Shown piece after piece: positions 12,501 to 25,981 of a stretch of DNA of 64,000 nt. The stretch comes from Puffinus mauretanicus (lineage: Eukaryota; Chordata; Aves; Procellariiformes; Procellariidae). Every line of letters starts with the position of its first letter. Within the stretch, counting starts at the first letter, position 1. The notes under the pieces are model-generated. The model was not told the origin of the DNA and searched no databases. It saw only the letters and a list, made by a program, of their open reading frames with translations. Made by a program: the position numbers and the translations under genes. The stretch spans positions 124,001-188,000 of the forward strand of contig JAJKFH010001371.1 of NCBI GenBank assembly GCA_023333565.1. The letters run 5' to 3'.

Positions 12501-13015
12501 ACAACTCCCAACACATCACCACTGCCAGAACCTGTCTTCCTTGGGGCGCACACAAGCCTCCCCCGTCCTGCCCTACCCTGGTCACTCCCTATGCCATGCT
12601 GTGGATGTGCGAACACAGGGACATTCATTACCAGACCATTCGCAGTAATCTTGTGTATCAAACACTGGCAGCTGGCTAATTTCTAAGTTATCAGTTGATT
12701 ACTCCCTGCAGTAGCAGATCAGGGTACAAGTTAAACTAGTGTTAAAAATACTTTTCCTTCTCATTCTCCTTAAAAGTCAGTGGAAACACAAGTGTGCAGC
12801 ACTCAGCTATGTATTCAGTGTTTACCGGCTAGCTCCTGGTTTGTGGAAGGCAGATTTTCCAGGTGCAGTTCACAACTTTCTTTTATAGAGAATTGAGCAG
12901 CTGGACGTATGCCTACGGCTGTTTGCATAGTAGACTTCTTTCTCCTGTGAGATACTTGCCTCACAACATGTCCAGCCCGTGGCAACCTGCAGAGTGAAAT
13001 ATAAAGACTGGGGGG

Positions 13016-13041
13016 AAATAAATAAATAAATAAATAAATAA
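13016..13041. repeat. AAAT tetranucleotide microsatellite
   Basis: Six and a half uninterrupted AAAT units, preceded by a G-run. Likely length-polymorphic. Confidence 0.85.
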
Positions 13042-15619
13042 CCAAACCATGGGTGTGATCCCAAACCTATTGGCATTAAAGGAAGTGAGTTCAGATCACA
13101 TCCACCATCTAACCTACAAAGAGGTGCCAAACTAACTTTAAGCTATTGGGCTTTCAAAACTACCACCTCCAACAAAGACCATATTTATAAAATGTTGTTG
13201 TGTTGACTGACAACCGTTGTGATAACTCCAGGTCAGTGATCATTAAAATAAAATCCTTGTTCTAGCAGCATGCTTGGCTGCAGCAAGAGTTCAGCGAAAA
13301 CTGTTGCCTGCTATATGCAATGAGTACAGGATCTTAAAACGTAGATCGAAAAACCCTGTTTGTCACAGAGTCAACATCCCAGCAAGGGCAGATCCCGTAC
13401 CACACCACATACCTTCTTGTTTGTGATCGCACACTTGAATGGCTTCCTCATCATTTATACAGCAGCTATCTAGGAAGTATGTTCGGGGAGTATCCTAGTA
13501 CTTGCAAGCCCAACTTTCTGATATGCCTATTTTTTAACCAAGATGTTAGGCAAACATCTTAGCTGCTGAGAAACAGAGGTCCCTGGACCACCCTACCCTG
13601 CTGATACGTCTGGAAGCCTTCCTGCTGTGTGGCTTGGTGCATGGCCAAGTCCCAGATACATGGGAACCAGGGCTGCTTGTCCTGGAGGCGCACTCCCTGT
13701 CGATGCAATGGGCAGGACCAGGGAGCAGAAGGGATTTGGCGCTTGGGAGCTCAGATAGCTGATCAAGATAGCCAGGGACTAGGGCTAATGACAAAGCTCG
13801 GTCTGGATGGAGAGATAAAGGAGAGAAAATACACAAAAAGCAGGAATTAATCTGAAGAATATTTCAACCGTGTTCCCTGAAATGCCACAGGTAAGGAAAG
13901 ATCTTAGAGTAGGAAATGTCTCCAATTTGGACATAGCAACATCTGAGTACCCTTCATCCAGCAAATTCGTAACTTTATTTATGCAGGAACTTTATATCAT
14001 CTTCTCTGCTGCAGCATAATATCTGCTTAAGCCTGACATTTTAAAATACCTCTGCCACATAGAGATGGGCAGGTGACTCAGTACAAACATGCAGACCTCA
14101 GCTTGGCCCTTTGATAGGTGCCGTCATATCGCAGTACAGCTTGTGAAATCAACAGCTACAATATGCTTCTGGAAATAACATGCCACCCAGAGCGTAGATC
14201 CGCTTGCGTAGTCACTGCACCTGGCGTTACAGCTTACGCTACCATCTAGACTATCTATGGGTATCAACCCATCTACAGATGGAGCTGCTCAAGGGTCTGG
14301 GACAGCCCTGAGGAACCGCGGGCTCGGGACGGGGTGTGCTGCTCGCTGCTGTACCAAAGCCAGCTGAATGATGTCTCAGAACAGGGTGCAATTTTTGTGT
14401 CAACCACGGGATCATTAATACGAGCGTCAGCAGGCTTCAGATCAAGCCCCTTTCTTGGAGCGACGCAAAGGGAGTAAGGAGGTATTTTTTGTTGAGCCTA
14501 AAGCTGAGCTCCCCTGCTCCATACAGCAGCATACAGACGGTGGGAAGTGCGTGCCGACAGAAAGGTCTCTGCTCTCTAAGCTTGCCTGGCTCCTTGCCCG
14601 AGCTTCAAATGCAGCCTGCGAGGGTTGACTCGAGACAATTTGATGGATACTGTGTGGGTGCTGGAGGCAAGAGAAGCCAAGAAAATGAGGGATCTGTCTG
14701 TCAGCTGATCTGTTTCCTCAGATTTTTAATGTAAACCCTTCATTTCTGTAAATATACTCTGCATGCTGCTATAGATAGGATATGGTTATAAGTGTGATAC
14801 TGTGAGAAAAGGGTGCAATACATGAACCAAAACTGAAGAGTTTTTCATCTACGGACCGCATTCCTTACACATGGTAATAACATCCATGTGATAAATTCAT
14901 TTATTTCTGCAAACAGATCATGAATTACAGGTCAGCATAATAATCCCCATTTATCCCATTCTTTGACCTCCCTTGCAATATGCCCATTGAGTCTCCTCTA
15001 CTTGCACTTCTTTTAACTTTACCGAGTGCCTTAAGCCCTCTGAATTTTGATCATCGATTGCCAACAACTGCAGTGATTCAACTGAAGCCTGAACCATCCC
15101 CATGAATAAAAACTCACCACTTGCCTTTTCTGCAAATCAGATTTAAACAGCACACCTCTCCTCTTCCCTCTTGTCTGGCTCTGACCGAAAAAAATATGCA
15201 GGACCATTTACCAGGGTTAATTTTTAACTGTGTCCTCACTGCCGCAGCGAATGAAGTAATTTATTATCCAGCAGGCAGCATGCTAACATGCTAGGCAATA
15301 ACAAATGCTAAAGGAGGTGACTCAGGCATAAGCAATCAGGCAGAGTTTTACATTCCCACCTGCCGGATGGCTCAGCACAAAGGGCCGAGCACGGTGTTTC
15401 GGTTTACCCTACGCTTGCGTCTTCATCTGAGGGACACCTGGATACAAGCCACGCGGCCAGCAAGGCTTATTTGCTTTGTAGTCATGTGTGAAGCATGTAT
15501 GTAAACAGAGTCTGTGTGGCCAGCCCTCCCCTCTGCCTAAGCACTCTTCTCCTCTAACGAAGGAGGTTAATATTCCTCCTAGGCGGTCATCCCTGCAGCG
15601 GGAACATGTCAGCCCAGGC

Positions 15620-15790
15620 AGTTTGGCCCTAAGTAACGCTTTGTAATCTCAGGCAGACTGGAGCTCAGCCTACTCACCTGTAAAACAGGTTTAATGGTAG
15701 TCAGCTTTTTTCTAGAAAAGCTAGGAGAATTACTTCACGTCTGAGATCTTTAGATGAGAACTGTTCAGTGGCAGAGAGCATTTTAAAAGA
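15620..15790 (+). repeat. MIR-like SINE fragment
   Basis: CTACTCACCTGTAAAACAGG followed by TTTAATGGTAG matches the MIR segment that reads roughly CTCATCTGTAAAATGGGGATAATAATAG. The following bases degrade quickly. Sense orientation. Confidence 0.4.
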
Positions 15791-18700
15791 GCAGTTGGAA
15801 ATTAGGGCCGGAGCAGGCTGGCAGCCCCGCGAGCAGGTACAGATGACCACAGAAGCTGCACTGTTCTCGTATCATTACCCAGGATCCTCAGAAAGGCTGG
15901 GATGCCGATGATTCACAAACCAGAAAGTGCTTTTGAATTACTTATTAAGTAGGATTCATGTTAATTTTGCTGCTCTGGGACACACAGGGTTGGGCTGCAG
16001 AATCTCTTTTGCCATCTCTTCAGAATGAAATGTGGTGGTAACGTAGAATCCCCTCACCCATGTATCTATTGTCGTGTATTTTTGCCTCCACGGAGTAGTC
16101 CAAAGGCCACTGAAGAAGTCCATGAATCTTACCCATATCTGCAGTAAGCTTTGGATCAGACCTCAGGAAGCCAGCGAGAACATGCTGCTGAACATGCTAT
16201 AACAAGTTCACCGGCATGTGCTGATCACTGCAGGAGAGCTGGTATAAGTGCGCTCCCGAAAATGAGGAAGATCTTGACTAAGGAGGCAGCAGCGTCCTGC
16301 TTAGTCCTCACTGGAGCACACCAGGGAACAGAGCAGCTCTGAACCATTCCCTCCCCTCTGCGCTATCCCAGAGAAGGTAGAGGGAGGCTATCGTATTACT
16401 CTTAATTCACTTTGTGATCATGTAAGTCTCCCAAATCCCACTGCCAGTAAGCCCCGATGATTAAACAGCTTACTGAAATGAAACTATAGCTAACACCTTC
16501 TACCCTTAATCAAAGCATATTGCTAATGAGGACTGGGAAATTACTCAGTGTTAATACAACATCTGTAGATTAACATTAGCTTATGCTTGTTTTCATAGTC
16601 AATGGCTGAAATTGCATCAATCACTTGGATTCACGTAACATTTCTGATCGGTGTTTCGGTACATTAGCCTCATTATTTCCCCAACTGAAGCCCGCTGACT
16701 GGAAGTGGAAAAGGCAAAGTCAAGAGTCTGAGGCCAGAGAAGAAATCTGCAACATGTTGATTTGGGCATCTCAGCTTAGGAATCTTGCAGGAGGTCTGAC
16801 TTCAGAAATGTTTAGCATTGGCCCCCTGAAAGCCATCAGACAGTATCTGACTGATTTGCACACACACACAGACACTTACCTCACTACTGAGCTCATGAAC
16901 ACCTACCTGAAGTTACCTAGAAACATGCAATGGCCCTGCACCAGTCCTGCAAGATGCAAGTGACTGCAGATCCTCTTCTGCATTTCACCTTCCTTCATGG
17001 AGAAGCAGCAGAAGGAAGGGGATGACTGAACTGCAGACAAAAAATGACACTGGTGGTCCACTTTACGGCTTCAGTGTGGGAAAGACCTTTAATAAGGAAG
17101 GAGGAAACTATGCCACCTCTCTGACTGAAGGGATGATTTCTACCCCTGTGCTGCTCTTGAAGGTGTTTTCATGGGAGGACTATGCCCTCACCATTACTAG
17201 GGGTCTCTCAGGACAGCCTAGATAGGGTAGTGACACAAGAGCATAGCCTAACTGTTAAGGAGATCTTCCAATATCTAGCCTGAATCTCACTTGGTGTGGG
17301 AATACTGCTACCACCGTAAGCTCACAGCGAGCTGTATAACTCAGGATCTCTAGCTCTGATGGCAAGTGGTTGCACTGCAGGAGAGTCTACCTTTGCTATA
17401 AATAATATGAAGGTTGAGGTCACCGACGAACTTTGTTACTAGAGCAGTGCAGATTTTAGGTAATCACTGAAAGGGATGAAGAAGGAGCTGGAAATGCTCC
17501 ACAAGAACATTAGGAAGAGGCTGCCACAGAGGAAAACAGCTGTCCGTAAAGGAAAGGGACCAGATAAGCAAGCTTTACTAAGGTTGGGTACAGGAGTAGA
17601 GTGTACACTGGAGACTCAAGAGCACTAAGAAGCAGAGAGATGGTGGGAAGGCTGGATTCCATCCTCCTGTCCAGTCTACAGGGTAGCTGCATTTTATGTG
17701 AGTACTGTTTTGCATCAGCTTTACTTGCTTGCAGAGGTGGGAACCAAGGTTCAGGGCAGCTCCTTACAGAATAAAGAAAACCAGAATTTAGTGAAGGACT
17801 TGACAAGAGAAGAAGAAAAGACTCAGCAGCCTGAGTCTGATGATGAGAAGGAGGGCTGGGTGGCAGGGATGGAGACAATGTGCAGCCAGTACATTAAAAA
17901 GCAATCAAAGGAAAAGAAACCAGTAGTTTAACTGCATAAACACAAATGTCTTTAATTCTATCTAGTTCTACCATGTGTGCATGCCTGAATCATGCTGCGT
18001 AACACTGCTTTGAAATTTCTGCGAGAAACAGATGTAGTTAGCAATTGTTCCTCAATGCTGAGGGAAAGAAAATCAGCATTAGCTAACGAAGAAGTAAAAA
18101 GATTCTCTTAAAAAGAATAAGAATAATCTTAGTGTCTTCTCCAGGAGAACACGTGGGATTTCAGTACAAACTGATCTGGTACAGAGAGGTCTTGAACTAC
18201 ACAGATAAATCTGTTGCACATCAGTGAATGCAGAAATGACACAGAGCGCAAGACATCCCTTAGCAACTCATCCGGTTTCTACTCCTGGAAATCTGGCTCC
18301 TGCCAGCAGAAGTGACACAGATGACCCAGAGCGTGGTAAGTGATCCAAACTGTCCCATAAAGAAACTGGTAGCATGCAAGCTGCAAAGTGTTCAAACTTT
18401 TCTGTAGAGTTTGAAAATGAAAATCACACGGGACCTAAATATTGCGAGGGCTTGTTAACAAAAAATAAGGCTTTCAGCTTCCAGAGACCTGAGTTACTGC
18501 TGTATGAAGAGAAAGGCAAAACTCCCCCAGAGTGCAGTGATCTGAGGATCAGGGTCCAAGGGAATGATTGACGTTCAATTCAAGCTGACAGCTAACAAAA
18601 GCTCCTGTACACATGCCAGCAAACCACTGCCGGGAAAATCAGTGTGGCTCCCAAGTTGCAGATTTCTAGATTACCAGACCTCCTACCCTACGTGACACTT

Positions 18701-21067
18701 GCTGATCTACAATGGCAGGCTCAGCAGAGTGTGGAAGGAGACACGAGACCTTACCAACCCTGGTCACTCTCGGGCAGGTGGGGACATTTCATGAAAGAAT
18801 CAGTGTCATTTCTAAGTAACTCAGGCTCTAGACTCACCACATGATCATCTATAACTCCCAGGAAAAAGCACAAAAAGTCAAAAAGAACATTTGTTGGGGA
18901 CTTAAACAAACACCCACAGGAACAAACGGGACACTTTCCGCAGAGGGCAGTGTGCTTCAGGGCAGACTGAAACTAGCAGGCAGTTATAGAAAGCAACACT
19001 GCTTGTAACTACAGTCTCAGTAACCTATATCTCATTTCTCCCCGCCACCAGCAAAATCTGAAGTCCAAACATCCCACCATCCACTCAGGTGGGGGCTTCA
19101 CGTTACTAACTACTGCATATCATGTATAGGGAGATATGATTGTTGTTCATTCCTACGGTGTCTCTCTACAAGGACACTGACTCAGTGGAAATGACCACTT
19201 TGAATTATGTCTTTTTTGTGTGTGTGTTTGGGTTGGGTTTTTTTTAATAGAAAAAAGGAATCAGCAGTTGTCTGTATTTTTAAACTGTGGAACACAGATC
19301 TCCTTCCACTTCCAAGCTCTCATTACAAAGCCTTTCCCTTCTGTGATTCCAGAGCATCTCGTCTCTGCAAGTTTCTATTTTCAGTTCATAACTGATCAAA
19401 TCCAACTGGTAGCAGAATTCATTTCAGTCAACAGGAATCTTTCCTCTCTCTAGCTTTGGTGGAGCTTGGGCCAGGCACCTGGCAAGGCGCTGCCTGGTTT
19501 CCTTGATTATTTCAAAAAGGAAATCCATGATGAGAAAGATCCTGTCCTGGATCAGATAACCCTCTAGGACTGATGACTTTGCTCTGCCCACCCAGAATCT
19601 TTTGCAATGTTTCAAACGGTTTGGTTCAAGGAGGCCTGAGCACTCTATTTAGTAGAATTTAATCCAATCTTAATGCCATTAGTTTGGCGATTAAAAACAA
19701 AGTGGTCCCACTCACTGGTTGGGTCCACTGACTGGCTGAGTCATCTGAAGCAATGTGATGTTTTTGGAAATGATATAGAGGAAGATTTTGTTGGCTGATT
19801 GAGGGTTGATTAATTAATTCAGGGTTTTGTTTTGTTAATTGATTACTGCAGGAGATCTCTCCAGTTTGGTGTCTGTCTTAAAAAACCTTTTGAAACCAGG
19901 ACTGACTGGTCTTTATTCCTCTGTGTAGTCTCTCAGTTGGACTTCTGCTTCCAAGTCTTAGGTATCTTTGAGAGTCCCAGGCCCTTGGGATGATGGTACA
20001 TGCTTGCAGAATTTCAGTTGTGATGTCTCTTGTGGCTATGTCTCTCGGTGCGATCTGCAGTAAGGATCAGCCCACAGACTTTTCCCAGTCCCTAGGAGAC
20101 TGTATTAAATTGTAGTGTTGAATAGTTTTAGCGTGGTTTCTTTGAGATGGCTTTCATTTATCTCATGGTTTCTTTGTGCTGCAGAAGACTCAGATTTTGC
20201 CCATAGTCTTTTTACAGTCACTCACTCACAGTATAACAATTCATTGTTGGGAGTAAACTCTAGCCTTGCATCTCCACATAGATTTATCTGATACATTAAG
20301 AGCTTCTCTCAAAGGCTGCTTTCCAAGTCGTGCTATCACTGGGGCTTGTGATCTAACAGTATTTTCTCTACAGCCTCACCAGGAAGCTAGAAGAGGGTTG
20401 TCCATGAGTCACAATAATTTTACCTGAAAATTCAGCTAAGCCCCCAGGCAGCTCAGAAGGCTGGCCACTGTTTCTCAAGCCTCATACTACTATATCAACA
20501 CCCTAAACTTTAACTGGTAGAGAGTGTTTTTAAAATAGAAAGGGGGAGCATATACTTCATTCCATCACACAGTTGGAACTGTGTTACTTGTAGCTCATAT
20601 CAATAGTCTAGGGATTAAGAAACTTTCAGTTTTTCCTTCACTTTTCAAGACTATCCTGCAGAAGGCATCCTTTCCAGCTCGGGAGTAAAGCAAACATTTG
20701 GTGTGTACCCTAGACCCACTCCAGATTTACAAGTGAGCCTATCTTAAGCACAGGGTAGTTCCATTGGCTTCTGTGACTACTATGTGCACTACTTGCACAT
20801 ATAACAGTTTTCAAAATTGTCCTCCTTTAAAAAAGTTCAGTTTTGATTTCCTCCCACAGCGATAATTATGAGGGTTTCCCCTCTCTGCCTTTTGCCATTT
20901 CTAAATTCTCTCACTAACAGAACTAGGCTGCATAGCTATGAGTCTGCCCTTCCCAGAAGCATCCCTGTAAAGAGAATGGGTTTGAAGACAGACTCTGTGA
21001 GTTTATTCTATCCTCTGTCCCACGTAACTTCAAAATACTCCCAGATCTGCAGAGATTTATTCTACTT

Positions 21068-21106
21068 AAAAAAAAAAAAAAAAAAAAAAGAAGAAGGGGG
21101 GGGAGA
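21068..21106 (+). repeat. Poly-A run followed by purine-only tract
   Basis: Twenty-two consecutive A residues (21068-21089) are followed by GAAGAAGGGGGGGGAGA, giving an uninterrupted purine stretch. This could be the tail of an old retroposed insertion, but no body is recognisable upstream. Confidence 0.7.
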
Positions 21107-22209
21107 ATGGAGACTGTCAGAGAATGGAAGCCAAATTAATTTCAGAAGAAATTGGTTCATTCCTTACTGGCATCTGCAGCATTGCATCAGCTTGCTACGG
21201 AAATGGATTTGGCCTTGTATTTCTGAGAATCCAGCCTTGTTTCAATTCTTCTGAACACTTCCTTCTTTCCTTCTGACTGCACTTCAGTTTTGATCCAAGT
21301 ATCAGCTAGGCCCACGAGGCAGATGACTTGCACTGAATCTAACATAAACTTCTACTGACAGGTTCTGCTACCTAGATGATGCATGGCCCACCAGTGAACA
21401 AAAAGGATAAGATCTCAGCTTCTTTCCTTGCTATAGCAACAAAGCACCTTGTGATGACAATTTTTTTTCTGTTTTATAGGCTGGTTGCCATGGCAAGTTA
21501 CTTGCGTTGCATTGTCAGATACTAAAAGGAAACAATTTGCATTCTCTAGAAAACTCAAAATTTTAAAAGTCGATTGTGTATCGGTTTGCTTTCTGCCATA
21601 ACACTACTCGTTCTATAAGCTCAGGGAGAGATGAGCAAGAAAAACATCCCAGTATGGGAAAAGTACTTGCAGGTTTCTTGAGTCTGGTGTATCTGCAGAG
21701 GAATAAATTAAAACATTATGAAGAATATGGTGCTGTGGGGAAGCAAAACTCACAGGGATCTCTGCTTTTCTCAGTACGCTCTCAGAGACAAAGTTAATAA
21801 GAGCACAGTGATATAGTCTTCCTCCCAAACACTTCAAGAACGTTTCAGTTACACAGAAAATGTATGCGTCCAGGAAAATAGACTAGCTGAGTGCAGGGAG
21901 AGCTCAAAAGGCCATGTAAAGAACCAGAAAGCAGTCTGCATAATTAAAAGTCAGGTGAACTTGTAGATAGTAACAGGAGACTCAGAACAACAAAAGCAAC
22001 TGACATCATTTATCTACCCTCTGTGTCTGCTGAGAATTGATATATCCTTCAGTGTATCAAAAATATATGATGTATATCTGGATGTATTCAAGTATGTATC
22101 CTTGTGAAGCTAGAAATTAATGTTATTTACTTTGCTGATGATTGTGATGATCACAAGAAGAACTTTTCATGTTCTTTTGGTTTTTTTTAGGGAGAAAGAA
22201 AGAATAGTT

Positions 22210-22231
22210 CTACTTGGCCATTGCCAAGTAG
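22210..22231. repeat. Perfect 9-bp hairpin
   Basis: CTACTTGGC (22210-22218) pairs exactly with GCCAAGTAG (22223-22231) across a CATT loop. TAGTAG units and a matching CTACTA follow at once, so a second, weaker hairpin is adjacent. Function unknown. Too short for a microRNA precursor. Confidence 0.7.
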
Positions 22232-23498
22232 TTGTAGTAGTAGTATTTTCTACTAGAAATAACTCTAAAAAAGATTAACGTTTCAAAAATGTCCTTGATC
22301 TATAGCTGATGAGCAACTTCAGTTGCTAACTAAGCTCTTGGCATAAGTTTGTATGTCACACAGTGGAGAGTTAAGCTCACGCCTCTTGCAGAGGTTAAAG
22401 AGGGCATGACAATATCAAGGAGTTATTCTTTGGGTCATAGCACCAACAAAAATCAGTGACACACCTTCCCAGACTGAACTTAGAGTGCTGTTACAAAAAG
22501 TCATGACCGGATAAGCCTGTCCATGAGTTATGGCCTTCCACCTGCAAGCTACGTACAGTTTGATGAAGACGATCAGGAAAAACTGAAGGCATGGGAATGA
22601 CAGAACAGCTTTTCAACCCCACTGCAGATGTTGTTTTGGCAGTATATTACTGTGGCAGTAAGGAACTTCTGAGATTCTCTTCATTTTCTTTTTATTGCTC
22701 CGCATGCCAGTGGGCCCAATATTTGACTAGCCTTCCTCTCCTGTCAAGCGAGGCTTGCGATAGTGGCACTGCAGGATTTCTAGAGAGCTGCGCATTTCTC
22801 TTTGCCTGCCTTGAGGTTTGCTGTAGAACACAGGAGCTGCACTGATGCCTGGTGGGTAGCTGGAGGAGTTTGTTGCCAGTCCAGCTGGAGACACCATGGG
22901 ATGAGTTAGCAGAGTAGTTAGTAGACTAACGCGGTGGCATTTGCACTGCTCTTGCTGTGGCACTGCATGTCCCATGTTTAAAAAAGGGGGTTCTGTCTTC
23001 CAGAGGCCTCAGACAGGCCAGACATTTTCCTAGGATTAAATTCAAGTTTAGAGAAAGGCAGGAGGAAGCCGTCCAGGCAGAATGACTTTTTACAAACGGA
23101 ATGGGCTATAACCTCAGCAAGTGTAAATCTGCCCAGCTTTGCCAAAAGCAATGGAGCTATGCTGCTTTGCAACTGAGGACCTTGTCCCAATATTTTGCTT
23201 TTTTTATCCACAAATAGAAAGGGGGAGAAGACATCTTTAAGCTATATCACCCTCTGTGTCCTCGCAAGTTTGTGTCATCACCCCTATGCGATTGTGCGGT
23301 TATGATTCACCAATAAGTGATTATGCCTCTGTCTTCCAGCAGTCTGCAAACAACAAGTAGTCCTCAGGTATTTTATATCCTGATGTGATGTGGCACTGAA
23401 GAATGAGCAAGAAAGAGGCGGTTTCAATCCCATCTTCTGGTGTTTCTTGGTTCTTGTAGGTTGCTGAGAAGCCCAAGAAGCATGAAACTGAGGTTCAC

Positions 23499-23527
23499 CC
23501 ATAGCTGTGTCTATTACACAGCTATGG
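23499..23527. repeat. Perfect 12-bp inverted repeat, 5-nt loop
   Basis: CCATAGCTGTGT (23499-23510) and ACACAGCTATGG (23516-23527) are exact reverse complements around CTATT. The core CAGCTATGG / CCATAGCTG has no gap or mismatch. It could extrude as a cruciform or bind a dimeric factor, but no transcript is evident. Confidence 0.85.
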
Positions 23528-25839
23528 TAATATTATTTGGTTCTTGCTCCCTGGTAAGTTCTTCTGGCCTACCTAGGTACTGAAAAATATGAGCCCGCTT
23601 TCGGTGCTTCAAAAAACAAGATTTCTGCATGCTCCAGTACCCTGCCTGCTCGCCAGAAACGGCTAAAACAAGACGAGACAGGTAGCGCAGAGAGGCGGTG
23701 CGCCGTGCGTACGTGTGTCTGCCTGTGAAGAAACCCATCACCTTTGTGCGTGCTGCTGCTCCTGCTGTTGGCTTGCTCAGGAGAGATGCTGTGTTTCTGC
23801 GAGCTGTGGTCCTTGCTTCTGTGGAGAACTGAGAGGTCATTCAGAATCAGGAGGGCTTGTTAGAAGCAAGCAAAGAGTTTCAAGGTAGGTTAAAGCTTCA
23901 GCCTTTTTGTTTGGACCTGTCTGTCTGCGTGCTGGCTTTTAGAAAGTGCTCTGGCAGGTTTGTTTGTGCTGGTGCAACATGTCTATGAGACCTGAAAAAA
24001 CCTGCACAACTCTCTCAACAGGTATCCTTAGAACTCGCTTAATCTACTCTTGCTACAAGCTCTGCAGGGCATGAGCTTTCTTTTTATTATGTGTCAAGCG
24101 TAGTATCTAGAACAATGGTTTCTAGATCCATTTTCAGATTACTAGATACTTTTCTAATGGAAACAGTAAATTGTGGCAGTGTGCTTGAAACGTACGTCAG
24201 AGCGAACAGTGCTTTTCCAGTAGCAGGAATGCATATTTTATTTGGTGTCATATTCTGCATCAAAGCTTGATCACTTCTGCATGCTCCTGGATAACAAGGT
24301 GACTATGCAATCCACTATCCACTTTCCAAAGCAATAGGGGAATCACGGTGCCTAACAGTAGAAAATGTCTGGTAACATAGGCGTACCGTGGCAGGATGGG
24401 AAGTGCTGCGTTGACAGACCTGAATTCATGGAACAAAGCTTGAGTCCATCAAGGTTCACTAGCTCCGATTTAGTGGTGCTCCTTGTGGGACCCAAACAGG
24501 ATCAGAGCCCCTTGCCACGCTCGGACCTTTGCCTGTAATTGGAGTAATTCTGTCCATGTGGTGTGCGTCTCTGCTGCTAAGCCTAATTGGACCCCAGCTG
24601 TCTTATACAGAGCAATGCAGGTGTCTCCTCTTTTGTGGCTTAAATCGCTCCTGAATAATTTGGAGTCGTCTATTTTTCTAGGCATTTCCAGGGGCCAGAT
24701 AAAAGCGCCCTGTGAGCTGGGTTTAGCCATGGGTTATCAGCTAGGGACCGCGACTGGTAATAAACACACTGTTCCAGTAGAAGGTCCTCCTTCCCCAAAA
24801 CGCGCTGTTTGCCGGGCCTCCGCGGGGAGCCGAGAAAGGCAGCTCAGCCCGGGGCAGCGCCCGCGGCGTGCGGCGCCGGGCCTTGCCTGTAGGGCGAGGG
24901 CAGGGCGAGGGCTCTCCCTGCCGCGCTACCTGGAGGGCCGTGCCCTTTCGACGGCAGCAGCCCTGTTCCCGCGGCCGGCCGGAGGCAGGCGAGCGGCGGC
25001 TCGCAGGCCCCGGGACAACCGGAGGGTTGAGGTGATCTCCCATCCCGCACGCCGCGTTGGGGCAGCTTCTGCTGCCAGCCCGCTGGCTACCGGGAACGCC
25101 GCGGCGCCTCTCGGCCCCCCCGCGGGTAGCGCACCCCTGCAGCCGCGGGGAAGGGAGGGCTGAGGGGAGCGGGCGGGCGGCGGCGGGCCCCTGCAGCGCA
25201 GCGGCCGCCAGGCCTTCCCCTCACCGCGGGTGCGGGGAGCTCCTGAGGAGGGGCCGTCGCGGGGCGGGAGGCAGATACACGGCCCCGAGGGGGGACGACG
25301 CGATCACGGCGGCTCCCGGGGGAAGGGGCGCGGAGGCGGCGGGGGTCACACGCCGGGGCGAGGCGGCGGCCCGGCGCCCTCCCCCCTCACAGCCGCCCGC
25401 CGCCGCCTCAGGGACCGCCCCGCAGCCAGGCCGCGGCGGGCGGGCGGTGGCACCTGATTGACAGGCGCCGCGGCCCACCCGGAGGGCGGTGGCGGCGGGG
25501 GCCGCCTATCAGGGGCGGCGGGCGGCCGTTGAGTGGCGGGTGGGCGGGGCGCGGGGCCTGGGCGTGTGCCGCGGCCGCCGGCGGGGCGCGCTCCCGCTCC
25601 GCTCCGCTCCCCCCGCACGCACATTGTCCGGGCGGCGGCGGCGGCAGAGCGCCCCGGCGCCCGGTGCCAATGCGGGGCGGGCGCGGCACACCGGGGGCGC
25701 CTCCACCACCGCGGTGGAAACTTCACCTCGCCGCCGGGCCGACGCGCGGCTGAAGCCCCCGGCGGGGCCGGGCCGGGCAGGGCGGGGAGGAGCGGAGCGG
25801 ACCGGAGCGGCGGGGGGGGCCGGTTCGCCCGTCTGGGGG

Positions 25840-25962
25840 GCGCCTCGTCTTGTTTGGTTTTCCTCCGTTGGAAGCAAAACCAAATAATATTATTATCCCG
25901 CTTTAAACTTCCGCGCCCCGCTCTCCAGGACGCGCATCCCGCCTGGCGGGGTGGACGAGCCG
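25840..25962 (+). other. HRAS: Candidate non-coding exon 1 (donor-bounded)
   Basis: The donor GAGCCG|GTGAGTGA, with exon end 25962 and intron start 25963, is close to consensus and lies in the CpG island on the same strand as HRAS. The upstream sequence changes from extreme GC to a short AT-bearing segment near 25850-25910, then back to GC before the donor. The left boundary (transcription start) is not determinable and is a placeholder. If joined to the acceptor at 58890/58891 it would form the 5' untranslated leader of HRAS with an intron of 32,928 bp. The link to HRAS is inferred from strand and position only. Confidence 0.35.
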
Positions 25963-25981
25963 GTGAGTGACCGCCGGGGAC

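Larger units (their letters stand above)
4150..24780. other. Long intergenic or intronic stretch with no recognised gene
   Basis: No open frame here looks like a known protein, and most begin at non-ATG codons and are short. The contents I can support are listed separately: MIR-like and other old interspersed repeat fragments, AAAT and poly-A microsatellites, and short perfect hairpins. In mammals LRRC56 lies next to HRAS in divergent orientation, so I looked for leucine-rich repeat codons on the minus strand and found none. Confidence 0.45.

Noticed and set aside
16625..16963. 112-codon + strand frame starting near a TTG
   Set aside because: No recognisable domain, no splice sites and no supporting neighbour. 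It contains a CA repeat that gives the His-Thr run.
17698..17931. Charged 77-codon + strand frame (EEEKTQQPESDDEKEG text)
   Set aside because: Starts at GTG. The charged run comes from purine-rich DNA and there is no exon boundary or known family.
19424..19615. 63-codon minus-strand frame
   Set aside because: Looks protein-like for a short stretch but has no ATG start, no splice pair and no family that I can name.
24102..24150. 9-bp inverted repeat AGTATCTAG / CTAGATACT
   Set aside because: Spaced by 31 bp and too short to be more than chance.
4150..24780. LRRC56, the divergent neighbour of HRAS in mammals
   Set aside because: I looked for leucine-rich repeat codon patterns on the minus strand and found none. 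The gene may be elsewhere or absent here.
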